Below are positions 1 to 7,899 of a DNA stretch of 15,000 nucleotides, one piece after another. Position 1 is the stretch's first letter. Every line of letters begins with the position of its first letter. The DNA is from Theodoxus fluviatilis (Eukaryota > Mollusca > Gastropoda > Cycloneritida > Neritidae). The notes under the pieces are model-generated. The model was not told the DNA's origin and did no database searches. It saw only the letters and a list, made by a program, of their open reading frames with translations. The translations under genes and the position numbers were made by a program. The stretch is taken from contig JAWQFJ010016715.1 in assembly GCA_034096865.1 (NCBI GenBank), forward strand, positions 10,001 to 25,000, in the 5' to 3' direction.

Positions 1-27
1 AAGCTCAAGCATCATTTGTCTGGGGTC

Positions 28-350
28 ATATTTCCGGAGAAGAAATGAACAAGAAAATGTCGTTTAGCCAGGAATAGTAAGTTTCCGAAAGAAATTGAAC
101 AGAAAATGTTTATTTATCTCTGGAAAGTATTTCTGAAAATGAAAGGAACGGTGCTGCCACGTTTTAGGGATGACGATTCATGAATGGAGTGGAACAAAAG
201 GTTGTTGCATATGAGGAAAGTATTTCTGAAAGGAGAGGAATGAAGAACGGATTCTTTTATCTTGGATCAGTAGTTCTGGAAAGGAACGAGAAAATGTCTT
301 CAGTAAGAAAACGATACTTCTAAATGAAAAAGAGCGAGAACGTATCTTCC
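28..350. repeat. Degenerate ~50-bp tandem repeat (decayed minisatellite)
   Basis: A motif close to 'tttctgaaaagaaaggaac', often followed by 'agaaaatgt', recurs with its TTC core near positions 31, 82, 131, 223, 274 and 317. The spacings are about 51, 49, 92, 51 and 43 bases, so one step is about a double period. Copies are quite diverged and purine-rich, so this could be an old minisatellite or chance similarity in purine-rich DNA. No coding potential is convincing; the minus-strand open frame over 178-384 is a low-complexity Ser/Arg translation of the same purine-rich sequence. Confidence 0.4.
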
Positions 351-1194
351 GCCTCGAACGACGCTTTTCAGAAGACGTGGACACGACGCACCGTGCATTT
401 GTGAATTAAACTTTTATTGAAAGCAGTGAAAGAAAAGAAACGAACAGTTTGTCGGAGGGTACCTATAAAGAGGAAAAGAAATTCATGGTCTTCCTGATCA
501 TGGCTTTCTGAAAATGATAGATAGTAGAATTGTCGAGTATGTTTAAGAAGAAAAGTTGTTTAATTGAAATAAATTCCTCAAATGGAATCCAAACAATAGT
601 ATGCTTTCAAGAACCAAACGAAATGTGGGTTGAAATAAAAATGTAAAGGTTTAAACATGTCTGGAGCAAAAAACAATAGAACAATAACAAGAACAAGAAA
701 AAGATTAAACAATTTTGAAAATATAAGAACAATAGGATGACCTTCACAGGCAAAAACATTTTCCGGAAAGACTGACAAAAAAAGCAAAGATTTTCAAGCA
801 TAAACCATGCATGTTTATCTTCATTGCAGTAAGTTGTCAGAAAGACGTGTGGACAGGACTTCGGAGACGAGTTTGAATTTTTCCCTGTGTTGGACAAGAA
901 AGGCGGTATAAAGAAAAACGCAAGAGAGATCATGGATAAAAGCAGAGGAAGACGCAAGGACTAAAACCCCCAGACAGATATTGGACAATCCTGTCAGCCT
1001 TTCTTTTCAAGACAGTAGAATAATTTCTATCAATTCTGACAACCTATAGATCCGGTATGTTCTATGGATGTAAAAGAGATATTAAACAAAAATGTGTTGA
1101 TTATCCCACTAAGTCTCTCCGGAAATTTGTAAACATATAAACTAACCCCAAAAAAGTCATAGCCTTTCAAGTGCATACATTTAAATTTTCCATT
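351..1194. other. AT-rich non-repetitive stretch, no gene recognised
   Basis: This stretch is A-rich on the plus strand. The minus-strand open frames at 578-787 and 607-957 translate to Phe/Leu-rich low-complexity peptides with no family resemblance that I recognise. There is no splice-flanked conserved exon, RNA gene or tandem array that I can support. Confidence 0.5.
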
Positions 1195-2090
1195 TAGCTA
1201 GAACACGTCGACCTCGGCACGCTAACATCGACGTCAGACCAGGGTTTTGGATGAGCCACAGCAAACACGGAGCAAGTAATTTTCTCATCTCGCCTTCCCT
1301 GAACTGTGTGGCTGGTCGCCTGGCCGTGACGAAGAGCAGTCGGCCGTGACATATTGAAAAGATGATTGGGAATGGGACTGACGTATGCACTGACGCACAT
1401 ATACGATCATCTCCGTAATCCACCCATCGACCGCCGATGCTTTAAAGGTTCATCTCCTTGCTATTTCATTGCCCCCTCCCTGCCTTAGGTAGCCATGGAG
1501 CTGAGTGTGCCATTGGTATACATGGCAAAAGTACAGGTCGTGCGAAGTTGATTTTGGAAATACGTGCCTCGGGCTCAGTCAAAGAAAGCACTAGGAAAAT
1601 GTTTGGAATATACGTCCCAACTTTCCACGTGCTTGTCTTGTTGGAAATGTCGACCGATTTGGGCAGTGCGATGCGTTTTAGAGTGGGTGAAGGAGGTAGC
1701 ACAAACATCGTTCCCCAGGGTCTGCTTGCCTAGAAGGCAAGAGGCGACTATGGCAATGCCCCGAGTCTACAACAACACCGACATCGACGGTCTCTTTCAA
1801 AGCGCTGGCTCAGGTCCTTTTTGCACTCGGCCTGTACTGAGCCGTGACACGCCGATTGATCTAGGAGGACTTTCGCATAGTAACCTTTGTCCTCGTGTTG
1901 GCCCTCGGCGTGCAAGTAAATACAGGCGGCAGAGCTTCGCGTCCCTACGGTTTCCAGCCCAGCTTCTTTCATTTTTCAAAGGTGTTTCCCAAGAGCTCAA
2001 GTCTTCCCTGCAGTGTTTTCGTTCTGCTCGAAGAGCTTTGCTGGATCCGATGTACATCCTTATCCCAGACAGTCTGAGGGTGGAATAAAT
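1195..2090. other. GC-richer stretch with overlapping open frames, unrecognised
   Basis: Base composition rises compared with both sides, and open frames of 60-174 codons overlap on both strands (the longest is plus strand 1564-2088). None of the translations resembles a family I know, and overlapping frames on both strands are expected from GC-richer DNA. It could be an old mobile-element body or a non-coding conserved element. A short direct repeat 'ggccgtgac' occurs near 1321 and 1342. An AATAAA lies at about 2085, just before the composition drops back. Confidence 0.3.
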
Positions 2091-2432
2091 TTCAAGTGAA
2101 TAATTTGCGTTGTTACGGGATATTTGTCGTATTGATTTTCGACTTGTTCTTCTTCTTCTTGTCGATCGCATTGATTGTTGACATGTCTAAACATTTCCTC
2201 TCACAGTCAGCATCTCAGGCATACATTATGAATGTTGCACAGGGTTCTCATTTAAACGCAGAAGTACTTCGAATGCATAATCTAATATGTGACATATGCA
2301 TGCGATGTTTGCTGAATGTGTAGCATTTTATAGTCCAGGGCATCGACTATAACATAATATACTCATTAACGCAAAATAATATGTTTCTTCCTAAGCAGTT
2401 GATATATCCGCATGCCTATGTGTATGAATTGT
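2091..2432. other. Non-repetitive flank of the TG microsatellite
   Basis: AT-rich sequence with a short (TTC)n run near 2147-2160. The plus-strand open frame 2096-2323 is hydrophobic low complexity followed by unrecognised sequence, so I do not call it a gene. Nothing else is supported. Confidence 0.4.
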
Positions 2433-2433
2433 T

Positions 2434-2467
<34 letters not shown>

Positions 2468-2536
2468 CGCGCGTGTGTTTGTGTGTATGTAATTGTGTGT
2501 GTGTTTGTGTGTGTATATATGTGTGTGTGTTTGTGT

Positions 2537-2605
<69 letters not shown>

Positions 2606-2608
2606 TGT

Positions 2609-2642
<34 letters not shown>

Positions 2643-2724
2643 CTGTGTGAGTGTGTCTGTGAGATTGTGAGTGTGTGCGTGTGTGTGCGTGTGTGTGTTT
2701 GTGTGCGCGCGCACGCGTGTGTGA
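2433..2724. repeat. Compound (TG)n/(GC)n microsatellite
   Basis: Nearly 290 bases of alternating purine-pyrimidine sequence. It includes an uninterrupted (GT)n run at about 2540-2603 and two CG-alternating islands, at about 2457-2473 and 2704-2718. Such alternation, especially GT next to GC, is the classic Z-DNA-forming pattern. Long open frames across it on both strands (Cys/Val or His/Thr repeats) are artefacts of the dinucleotide repeat. Confidence 0.97.
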
Positions 2725-3290
2725 CTGTTTTCTGTCGCAGTTTTAAATCCATTTCTCCGTATATCTTCAGCAAGATAAAGGACCAGACAGGCTGATAGAT
2801 TTTTTTGGGGTGGTGCCGACTAAGAAGCCATGTATCTGTTCAAAAAGCACTCACGCACATCAATATATTGACCAAAGCATCCCACCGTCGTTTTCCGATT
2901 GCTTAACACGTAGTGGTCGATACCTTTCAGGCCAACAATCATCACTACATCACCGCTGCTACTGCCGTCTCAGATACCACCACTGACGTCAGGAGCTCAT
3001 ATTCTCAGCAGAGATCACAAAGGCTTTTCAATCTCTACCATGCGTGCACGTGATGTTGCTATGCCTCCAGTTCCACCCCCTATAGGATTTCAAGTCTGGA
3101 AAACATTCGCGTGCCACGAAACCATTTAGCTCTGGGATAAAAGACACGCCGGAGCAGGCAATCTCCGAGCACTGTTTGTTCGAGGATTTGTCAGCGAGTA
3201 TTGCTTTCTCGGCCGTTGATATGTTCTCGGTGAAAGGATCGATGTTGTCTTCTTATTGAAAATATGTGTACTTACGCTGCCTTCCCTCCC
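2725..3290. other. Non-repetitive stretch between microsatellite and minisatellite
   Basis: No coding exon recognised. The sequence is mixed in composition and carries a few regulatory-looking words that are listed separately. The last bases before 3291 become C-rich and lead into the 52-bp minisatellite. Confidence 0.5.
2984..3170 (+). promoter_or_regulatory. Possible promoter-like cluster (CRE, E-box, TATA-like)
   Basis: A perfect palindromic CRE word TGACGTCA lies at 2984-2991 and a perfect CACGTG E-box at 3047-3052. A TATA-like 'gggataaaag' lies at about 3134-3143, followed some 25-30 bases later by an initiator-like 'gagcactg'. Each word is short and may occur by chance, and no plus-strand gene follows before the C-rich repeat. 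A candidate only, with no support from conservation or transcripts. Confidence 0.18.
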
Positions 3291-3509
3291 CCACCCCCCA
3301 CTCCCCGTATCCCCACCCCCACTCCCTCTATAATTTGACTAACCACCCCCCACTCCCCGTATCCCCACCCCCACTCCCTCTATAATTTGACTAACCACCC
3401 CCCACTCCCCGTATCCCCACCCCCACTCCCTCTATAATTCGACTAACCACCCCCCACTCCCCGTATCCCCACCCCCACTCCCTCTATAATTTGACTAACC
3501 ACCCCCCAC
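3291..3509. repeat. 52-bp C-rich minisatellite, ~4.2 copies
   Basis: Units begin with 'ccaccccccactcccc' at 3291, 3343, 3395 and 3447, with a partial one at 3499, a strict 52-base period. Each unit ends with an AT-rich 'tctataatttgactaa'. Copies are almost identical; one has TTCGACT instead of TTTGACT at about 3435-3444. This homogeneity means recent duplication. The minus strand of every unit has at least five runs of three or more G within about 37 bases, enough for an intramolecular G-quadruplex; the plus strand could form an i-motif. Confidence 0.95.
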
Positions 3510-4330
3510 ATCCACAACCGCGCACCTATCCACGTCCTCAAAGAGTGATTCTGCAAGAATAGTGATTTGTAGTAATGAAAAAACTCCTTTTTGCTCACAT
3601 CATGCATTTTTTATTGTTAGTGAACATCGTATATCCTTTCCTTGAAAGGGCATTCATTTATATCGAGACTGGTGTAGGTCTGTAGAGGTTTAGTTAGACA
3701 ACCGTGCTTATATCAATCGATGCGCTCAGATAGGTGTTAAGACGTGCACTTGATAATTCGTTAAGAAAATGGATCAATACAGGAGCAGAGGGTACCTCGG
3801 AAAACGGTTATTTGGGTTCGGTGAAAGCACTGACCTTGAATGGTTGACGAGAGGTAATGATCTTCATCATTAAAGAGAAGCTTTTAGTTTTTGCTGCGTG
3901 CTAAGAAATCAATGCACAGTTTAACTTTATCGTCATCTCCTTGAAGTAGACAGTCAAAGAGGTGAGTAAACACAATTGAAACATGTATAATGACTGCAGA
4001 GTAGTTGTTACTCCCCCAAACTGACACGGCAAATGGAGACATGTTGACTGAAAAAATAAATCAATCTTGCACATCAGCTGCGTGAGACAACTATTAATTA
4101 AAAAAGAGAAAATAACGTTAAATAAGCAACTCGGATAAATACGAATAACAAAATAATAATTATATGTTTAACAATAACAGAATGGACGCGACATCTGACT
4201 GAGAACTCATGGACTTACTTCAATGATTCAACTTTAATCCAGGTGGCAAATCCGTCGTATTAAAAAGTATAATCCTGAAGGTAACGATGCATCAGCTGAT
4301 GTGGTACATGTAAATGGACAAAGTTGCCTT
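3510..4330. other. AT-rich non-repetitive stretch, no gene recognised
   Basis: No open frame of note, no tandem repeat and no RNA gene that I can recognise. I looked on the minus strand for a downstream GPX exon (the WNFEKF-type motif) and did not find one. Probably intronic or intergenic. Confidence 0.5.
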
Positions 4331-4348
4331 CACACACACACACACACA

Positions 4349-4401
<53 letters not shown>

Positions 4402-4411
4402 ATACACACAC
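4331..4411. repeat. (CA)n microsatellite
   Basis: About 80 bases of CA dinucleotide repeat with a single GA interruption near 4350 and minor interruptions at the right end ('cacaaacacacatacacacacgcag'). Confidence 0.97.
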
Positions 4412-4473
4412 GCAGAGGCTGTGGCATTCCAAAATGTGTGGAAAGCATGACTCCTAAGTAGGTGCCTTCAAGA

Positions 4474-4580
4474 GAACGAACGAACGAACGAACGAACGAA
4501 CGAACTTTATTTTACAAGGGTAGTGAATTAGGCAGTAGTGCCTTTCTTACATTCAGCCCTTGAGGCAAAATATTCAAATG

Positions 4581-4584
<4 letters not shown>
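4474..4584 (-). mobile_element. 3'-end fragment of a non-LTR retrotransposon (LINE or derived SINE)
   Basis: Read on the minus strand, a short unique segment runs into 'aaaataaag' (polyadenylation-like signal) and then a (GTTC)n tail of about eight copies (plus strand GAAC repeats 4474-4505). A short-tandem-repeat tail right after AATAAA is the usual 3' end of several mollusc LINE/SINE families. Only about 80 bases of body remain before the GA tract at 4585, so it is severely 5'-truncated. It lies in the same orientation as the GPX exon. The family is not determinable here. Confidence 0.7.
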
Positions 4585-4654
<70 letters not shown>

Positions 4655-4655
4655 C

Positions 4656-4710
<55 letters not shown>

Positions 4711-4804
4711 GGGGGGAGCTGGAGAAAGGGGGAGGAAGGGAAGAGAGAATGAGAGTAAGAGGGTTGGTGGGTTGGGGAGAGAGGGTGGGGGAGAGGGAGG
4801 GAGG

Positions 4805-4885
<81 letters not shown>
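4585..4885. repeat. (GA)n-dominated polypurine tract with (GACA)n core
   Basis: About 300 bases that are almost all purine on the plus strand. The order is (GA)n, then (GACA)n at about 4629-4655, then (GA)n, then a G-rich section with G-runs (about 4705-4810), then (GA)n again. Homopurine mirror-symmetric tracts of this length can form triplex H-DNA. The Arg/Glu and Ser/Leu open frames across it are artefacts. Confidence 0.97.
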
Positions 4886-4889
<4 letters not shown>

Positions 4890-5009
4890 TATAATTATCG
4901 CAAGTATTATACATGTACAATTTCTTAAACATACTAAAAATGGGTAGATAGTGTACCAGAGAAGCAAAATTTAAATATGGAACTTGAATCAACTACAATG
5001 AGGTCGTAC

Positions 5010-5470
5010 AATCGAAATGGTGTAGACAGGGCATTACTTTCAAATGCGTGTGGAAAGCATATTACTCTCGAGAAGATTAAAATGGTACTATTTCCTAAAA
5101 ATAGGTCTAAAGACGGTGTCACCGTCAAATACGTGTACGGTGTAGAAAACATTTCACTTTAAAGTAAATGTTCAAATAGATGTTGCCTTCAAACAGTTGT
5201 ACAGAAATGCATATCATTTAAATATGTACAGATAATATGTCTTTCTACTTGATGTAAAAATACTATTGCTTTCAAACAGGCCTTGAAGGCACAAACCTTA
5301 TTCAGGTATTGAGAGATGTACAATCATATTATCTTCAAGTAGGTGTAAATCGGGTCTTATATTGCGCAGTTGTAGAGATTAGTATTGCCTTCAAACAGGC
5401 ACAGAGGATACTTTTTTGTAGTAAGCGCAGAAAGAGCGTGGATGATATTACTTTCTAGTAGATATAGGAA
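5010..5470. repeat. Decayed outer edge of the 28-bp minisatellite
   Basis: Diverged copies of the neighbouring unit can be traced leftwards. Examples are 'gtgtagacagggcattactttcaa' near 5020, 'gacggtgtcaccgtcaaat' near 5111, 'gatgttgccttcaaacag' near 5180, 'atcttcaagtaggtgtaaat' near 5332 and 'attgccttcaaacaggcacag' near 5385. Divergence rises with distance from the GPX exon. A possible still older trace is at about 4433-4475 ('tgtggaaagcat...taagtaggtgccttcaag'), to the left of the retrotransposon fragment; it shares 'gtgtggaaagcat' with sequence at about 5048-5060. Confidence 0.65.
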
Positions 5471-7139
5471 GGCTGTTAGCTTCAAGTAGGTGTAGAGGAG
5501 ATGTTACCTTCACGTAGGTGTAGATCGGGTGCTTCTTCATGTAGGTGCAGATGTTTTTTTCTTCAAGGAGGTGTAGAGAGAGTGTTACCTTTTAGTAGGT
5601 GTAAAGAAGGCGGTACCTTCAAGTAAGTGTAGAGGAGGTGTTACCTTCAAGTAGGTATAGAGAAGGCGTTACCTTCAAGTAGGTGTAGAGGGGGTGTTAC
5701 CTTTTAGTAGGTGTAAAGAAGGCAGTACCTTCAAGTAGGTGTAAAGAAGGCGTTACCTTCAAGTAGGTGTAAAGAAGGCGTTACCTTCAAGTAGGTGTAG
5801 AGAAGGCGTTACCTTCAAGTAGGTGTAGAGGGGGTGTTACCTTGAAGTAGGTGTAGAGAAGGCGTTACCTTCAAGTAGGTGTAGATGGGTGTTACCTTGA
5901 AGTAGGTTTAGAGAAGGCGTTACCTTCAAGTAGGTGTAGAGGAGGAGTTATCTTCAAGTAGGTGTAGAGAAGGCGTTACCTTCAAGTGGGTGTAGATGGG
6001 TGTTACCTTCAAGTAGGTGCAGAAGAGGCGTTACCTTCACGTAAATGTGGCTACCTTCAAGGAGGTGTAGTAGAAGGTATGTTACCCTGAAGTAGGTGAG
6101 GAGGGGGTGTTACCTTCAAGTAGGGGTAGAGGGAGTGTTACCTTCAAGAAGGTGAAGAGGGAGTGTTACCTTCAAATGGGTTTAGTAGAAGAGGTGTTAC
6201 CTTGAAGTGGGTGTAGAGAGTGTGTTACCTTAGAGTAAGTGAAGAGGAGGTGTTACCTTCAAGTGGGTGTAGAGAGAGTGTTACCTTCAAGTGGGTGTAG
6301 AGGGGGTGTTACCTTCAAGTAAGTGAAGAGGAGGTGTTACTTTCAAGTGCGTGTACAGGGAGTCTAACCTTCAAAGTGGGTGTAGATGGGAAGAGGGTGT
6401 AAAGGGGATCTCACCTTCAAGCAGGTGCAGAGAGAGTGTTACATTCAAGTAGGTGTAGATGGGATGAAAGAACAGGAGTAGGTGTAGATAGGTTTTTACC
6501 TTCAAGTAGGTGTAGAATGGAGGTTACTTTCAAGTGGGCGCAGAGAGGATGCTACCTTCAGATAGGTGTAGAGGGGGTGTTACCTTCAAGTAGGTGCAGA
6601 GGGGGTGTTACCTTCAAGCAGGTGCAGAGGGGGTGTTACCTTCAAGCAGGTGTAGAGGAGGGGTTACCTTCAAGTAGGTGTAGAGGGAGTGTTACCTTCA
6701 AGTAGGTGTACATGGGTGTTACCATCAAGTAGGTGCAGAGGGGGGTGTTACCTTCAAGTAGGTGTAGAGGAGGGGTTACCTTCAAGAAGGTGCAGAGAGA
6801 GTGTTACCTTCAAGTAGGTGCAGAGGGGGGTGTTACCTTCAAGTAGGTGCACAGAGTGTGTTACCTTCAAGTGGGTGTAGATGGGTGTTACCTTCAAGTA
6901 TGTGTAGAGGAGGGGTTACCTTCAAGTAGGTGTAGAGGAGGGGTTACCTTCAAGTAGGGTAGAGGAGGGGTTACTTTCAAGTAGACGTAGAGGGGTGTTA
7001 CCTTCAAGTAGGCGTAGAGGAAGTGTTACCATTAAGTAGGTGTAGAGGGGTGTTACCTTCAAGTAGGTGTAGAGGGGGTGTTACCTTCAAGTAGGTGTAG
7101 AGGGAGGTTACAGTCAAGTAGGTGTAGAGTGGATATTAC
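5471..7139 (-). repeat. ~28-bp minisatellite derived from the GPX exon end, ~60 copies
   Basis: Units repeat with a 28-base period (for example 5643, 5671, 5699, 5727, 5755), with some 27-base and other indel variants. On the minus strand the core is 'ctacacctacttgaaggtaa'. The unit matches the last 26 bases of the GPX exon at 7140-7165 without a mismatch in the consensus, plus the GT of the donor. The array begins exactly at the splice junction, and the first unit is itself the start of the intron. Copies are most alike towards the exon and decay to the left. Nearly every unit keeps an AAG|GT donor-like junction. The period is not a multiple of three and the open frames here (such as 6436-6705 on the plus strand) are not genes. 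Confidence 0.95.
7131..7139 (-). promoter_or_regulatory. 5' splice site of the GPX exon
   Basis: On the minus strand the exon ends ...TTG AAG and continues GTAATATCC, giving AAG|GTAATA. The position fits the end of the GPX segment, and both exon ends are in phase 0. The donor lacks the favoured G at +5. The following bases are a mutated minisatellite unit (GTAATATCC against the array consensus GTAACACCC). Confidence 0.85.
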
Positions 7140-7283
7140 CTTCAAGTAGGTGTAGAGGGGGTGTTCGTTGGCGCCATTGACGTCGATCTTCTCAAACAGC
7201 TGGAATTTGGGGACGAAGCCCCCTCCAGGGCGCACGTACTTGACCCCGTTGAGAATCTCCGTGCCGTTCGCACCTGGCTCTTG
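7140..7283 (-). CDS. GPX: Glutathione peroxidase, internal exon (GPX1/GPX3 class), partial gene
   Basis: The 144-base exon encodes 48 residues, from [11 protein letters not shown] through [11 protein letters not shown] and FQLFEK to [10 protein letters not shown]. This is the segment that directly follows the CNQFG motif in animal glutathione peroxidases, which reduce hydrogen peroxide and organic hydroperoxides with glutathione. The PGGG stretch is the oligomerisation loop of the tetrameric enzymes (GPX1, 2, 3) and is absent from GPX4-type monomers. The wording 'PGGGFVPxFQLFEK' is closest to extracellular GPX3 as I know it. The catalytic Sec/Cys, the Gln of NQF and the Trp of WNF lie on other exons, so I cannot say whether it is a selenoprotein or whether a signal peptide exists. 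The exon is phase 0/0, intact and bounded by good splice signals. Homology is strong; the exact paralogue is uncertain. A longer open frame over 7059-7316 only reads through both splice sites. Confidence 0.93.
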
Positions 7284-7310
7284 CTGCAGGCAACAAGGAA
7301 GAAGGTTAGC
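7284..7310 (-). promoter_or_regulatory. 3' splice site and branch point of the GPX exon
   Basis: The minus strand reads 'gctaaccttcttccttgt' and then 'tgcctgcag' directly before CAAGAG. The acceptor AG lies at 7284-7285. A pyrimidine-rich tract precedes it, and 'gctaacc' at 7304-7310 fits the yUnAy branch consensus, with the A at 7306, about 22 bases from the acceptor. This supports a functional exon rather than a processed fragment. Confidence 0.85.
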
Positions 7311-7354
7311 TTTCACCGGCTCTCAGGAGAGGCCTATTCTCCGTCTATGAGTGC

Positions 7355-7356
<2 letters not shown>

Positions 7357-7407
<51 letters not shown>

Positions 7408-7459
7408 CTACAGAGAGAGAGAGAGAGAGAGAAAGAAAGAGAGAGATAGAGAGAAAGAG

Positions 7460-7490
<31 letters not shown>

Positions 7491-7520
7491 CAGAGAGAAA
7501 GAGAGAAAGAGAGAGAGAGA
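7357..7520. repeat. (GA)n polypurine microsatellite with (GACA)n segment
   Basis: About 164 bases of GA repeat on the plus strand, with (GACA)n at about 7389-7406, one CCTA interruption and GAAA-type variants up to the start of the LINE tail at 7521. It lies in the intron upstream of the GPX exon. Confidence 0.96.
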
Positions 7521-7542
7521 GAACTGAACTGAACTGAACTGG

Positions 7543-7548
7543 TTTATT
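7543..7548 (-). terminator. LINE polyadenylation signal AATAAA
   Basis: TTTATT on the plus strand reads AATAAA on the minus strand, three bases before the tail repeat. It is in sense orientation with the GPX gene, so it could in principle cause premature 3'-end formation in that intron. No downstream GU-rich element is evident, because a GA tract follows. Confidence 0.5.
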
Positions 7549-7899
7549 GTCAGGCCGACAGCCCATACAGAACGTTTGGTTTACCACACACATGTACAAA
7601 GAAAAAAAAGGAAAATAATATTCCACAAAGGACAAACATTGACAAGTATCAAGTACATGTGCATATACATGTTTTGCCATGGTTCTTTCGAGTTGATTGT
7701 ACGTGATTTTGTTATGTACTAAAGTACATGAAGCTCAAACGATGGGCATGACATGTATAGACGAGTCAGAACTGGAATTTGCACCGATTATCTTATGTTG
7801 TAGTTCAAAAGCATAGTATATGTATATAGCAACGTTTCTTGACATATCTATGTTGCATCCTTTCACTATGATATTGCATTTCCTCTTTACTTTGTCACG

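Noticed and set aside
1564..2088. 174-codon plus-strand open frame as a gene
   Set aside because: No recognisable family, overlapped by open frames on the other strand, and no splice or start context that would single it out.
6436..6705. Plus-strand open frame of 89 codons with [15 protein letters not shown] repeats
   Set aside because: It is the antisense of the 28-bp minisatellite, in which the frame changes from unit to unit.
7059..7061. TGA in the minisatellite as a possible selenocysteine codon
   Set aside because: The TGA comes from TTGAAG read out of frame in the intron repeat. The GPX Sec codon belongs in an upstream exon, before CNQFG.
7059..7316. Taking the whole 85-codon open frame as a gene
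   Set aside because: Only 7140-7283 matches glutathione peroxidase. The first residues lie upstream of a clear acceptor and the last ones are minisatellite beyond the donor.
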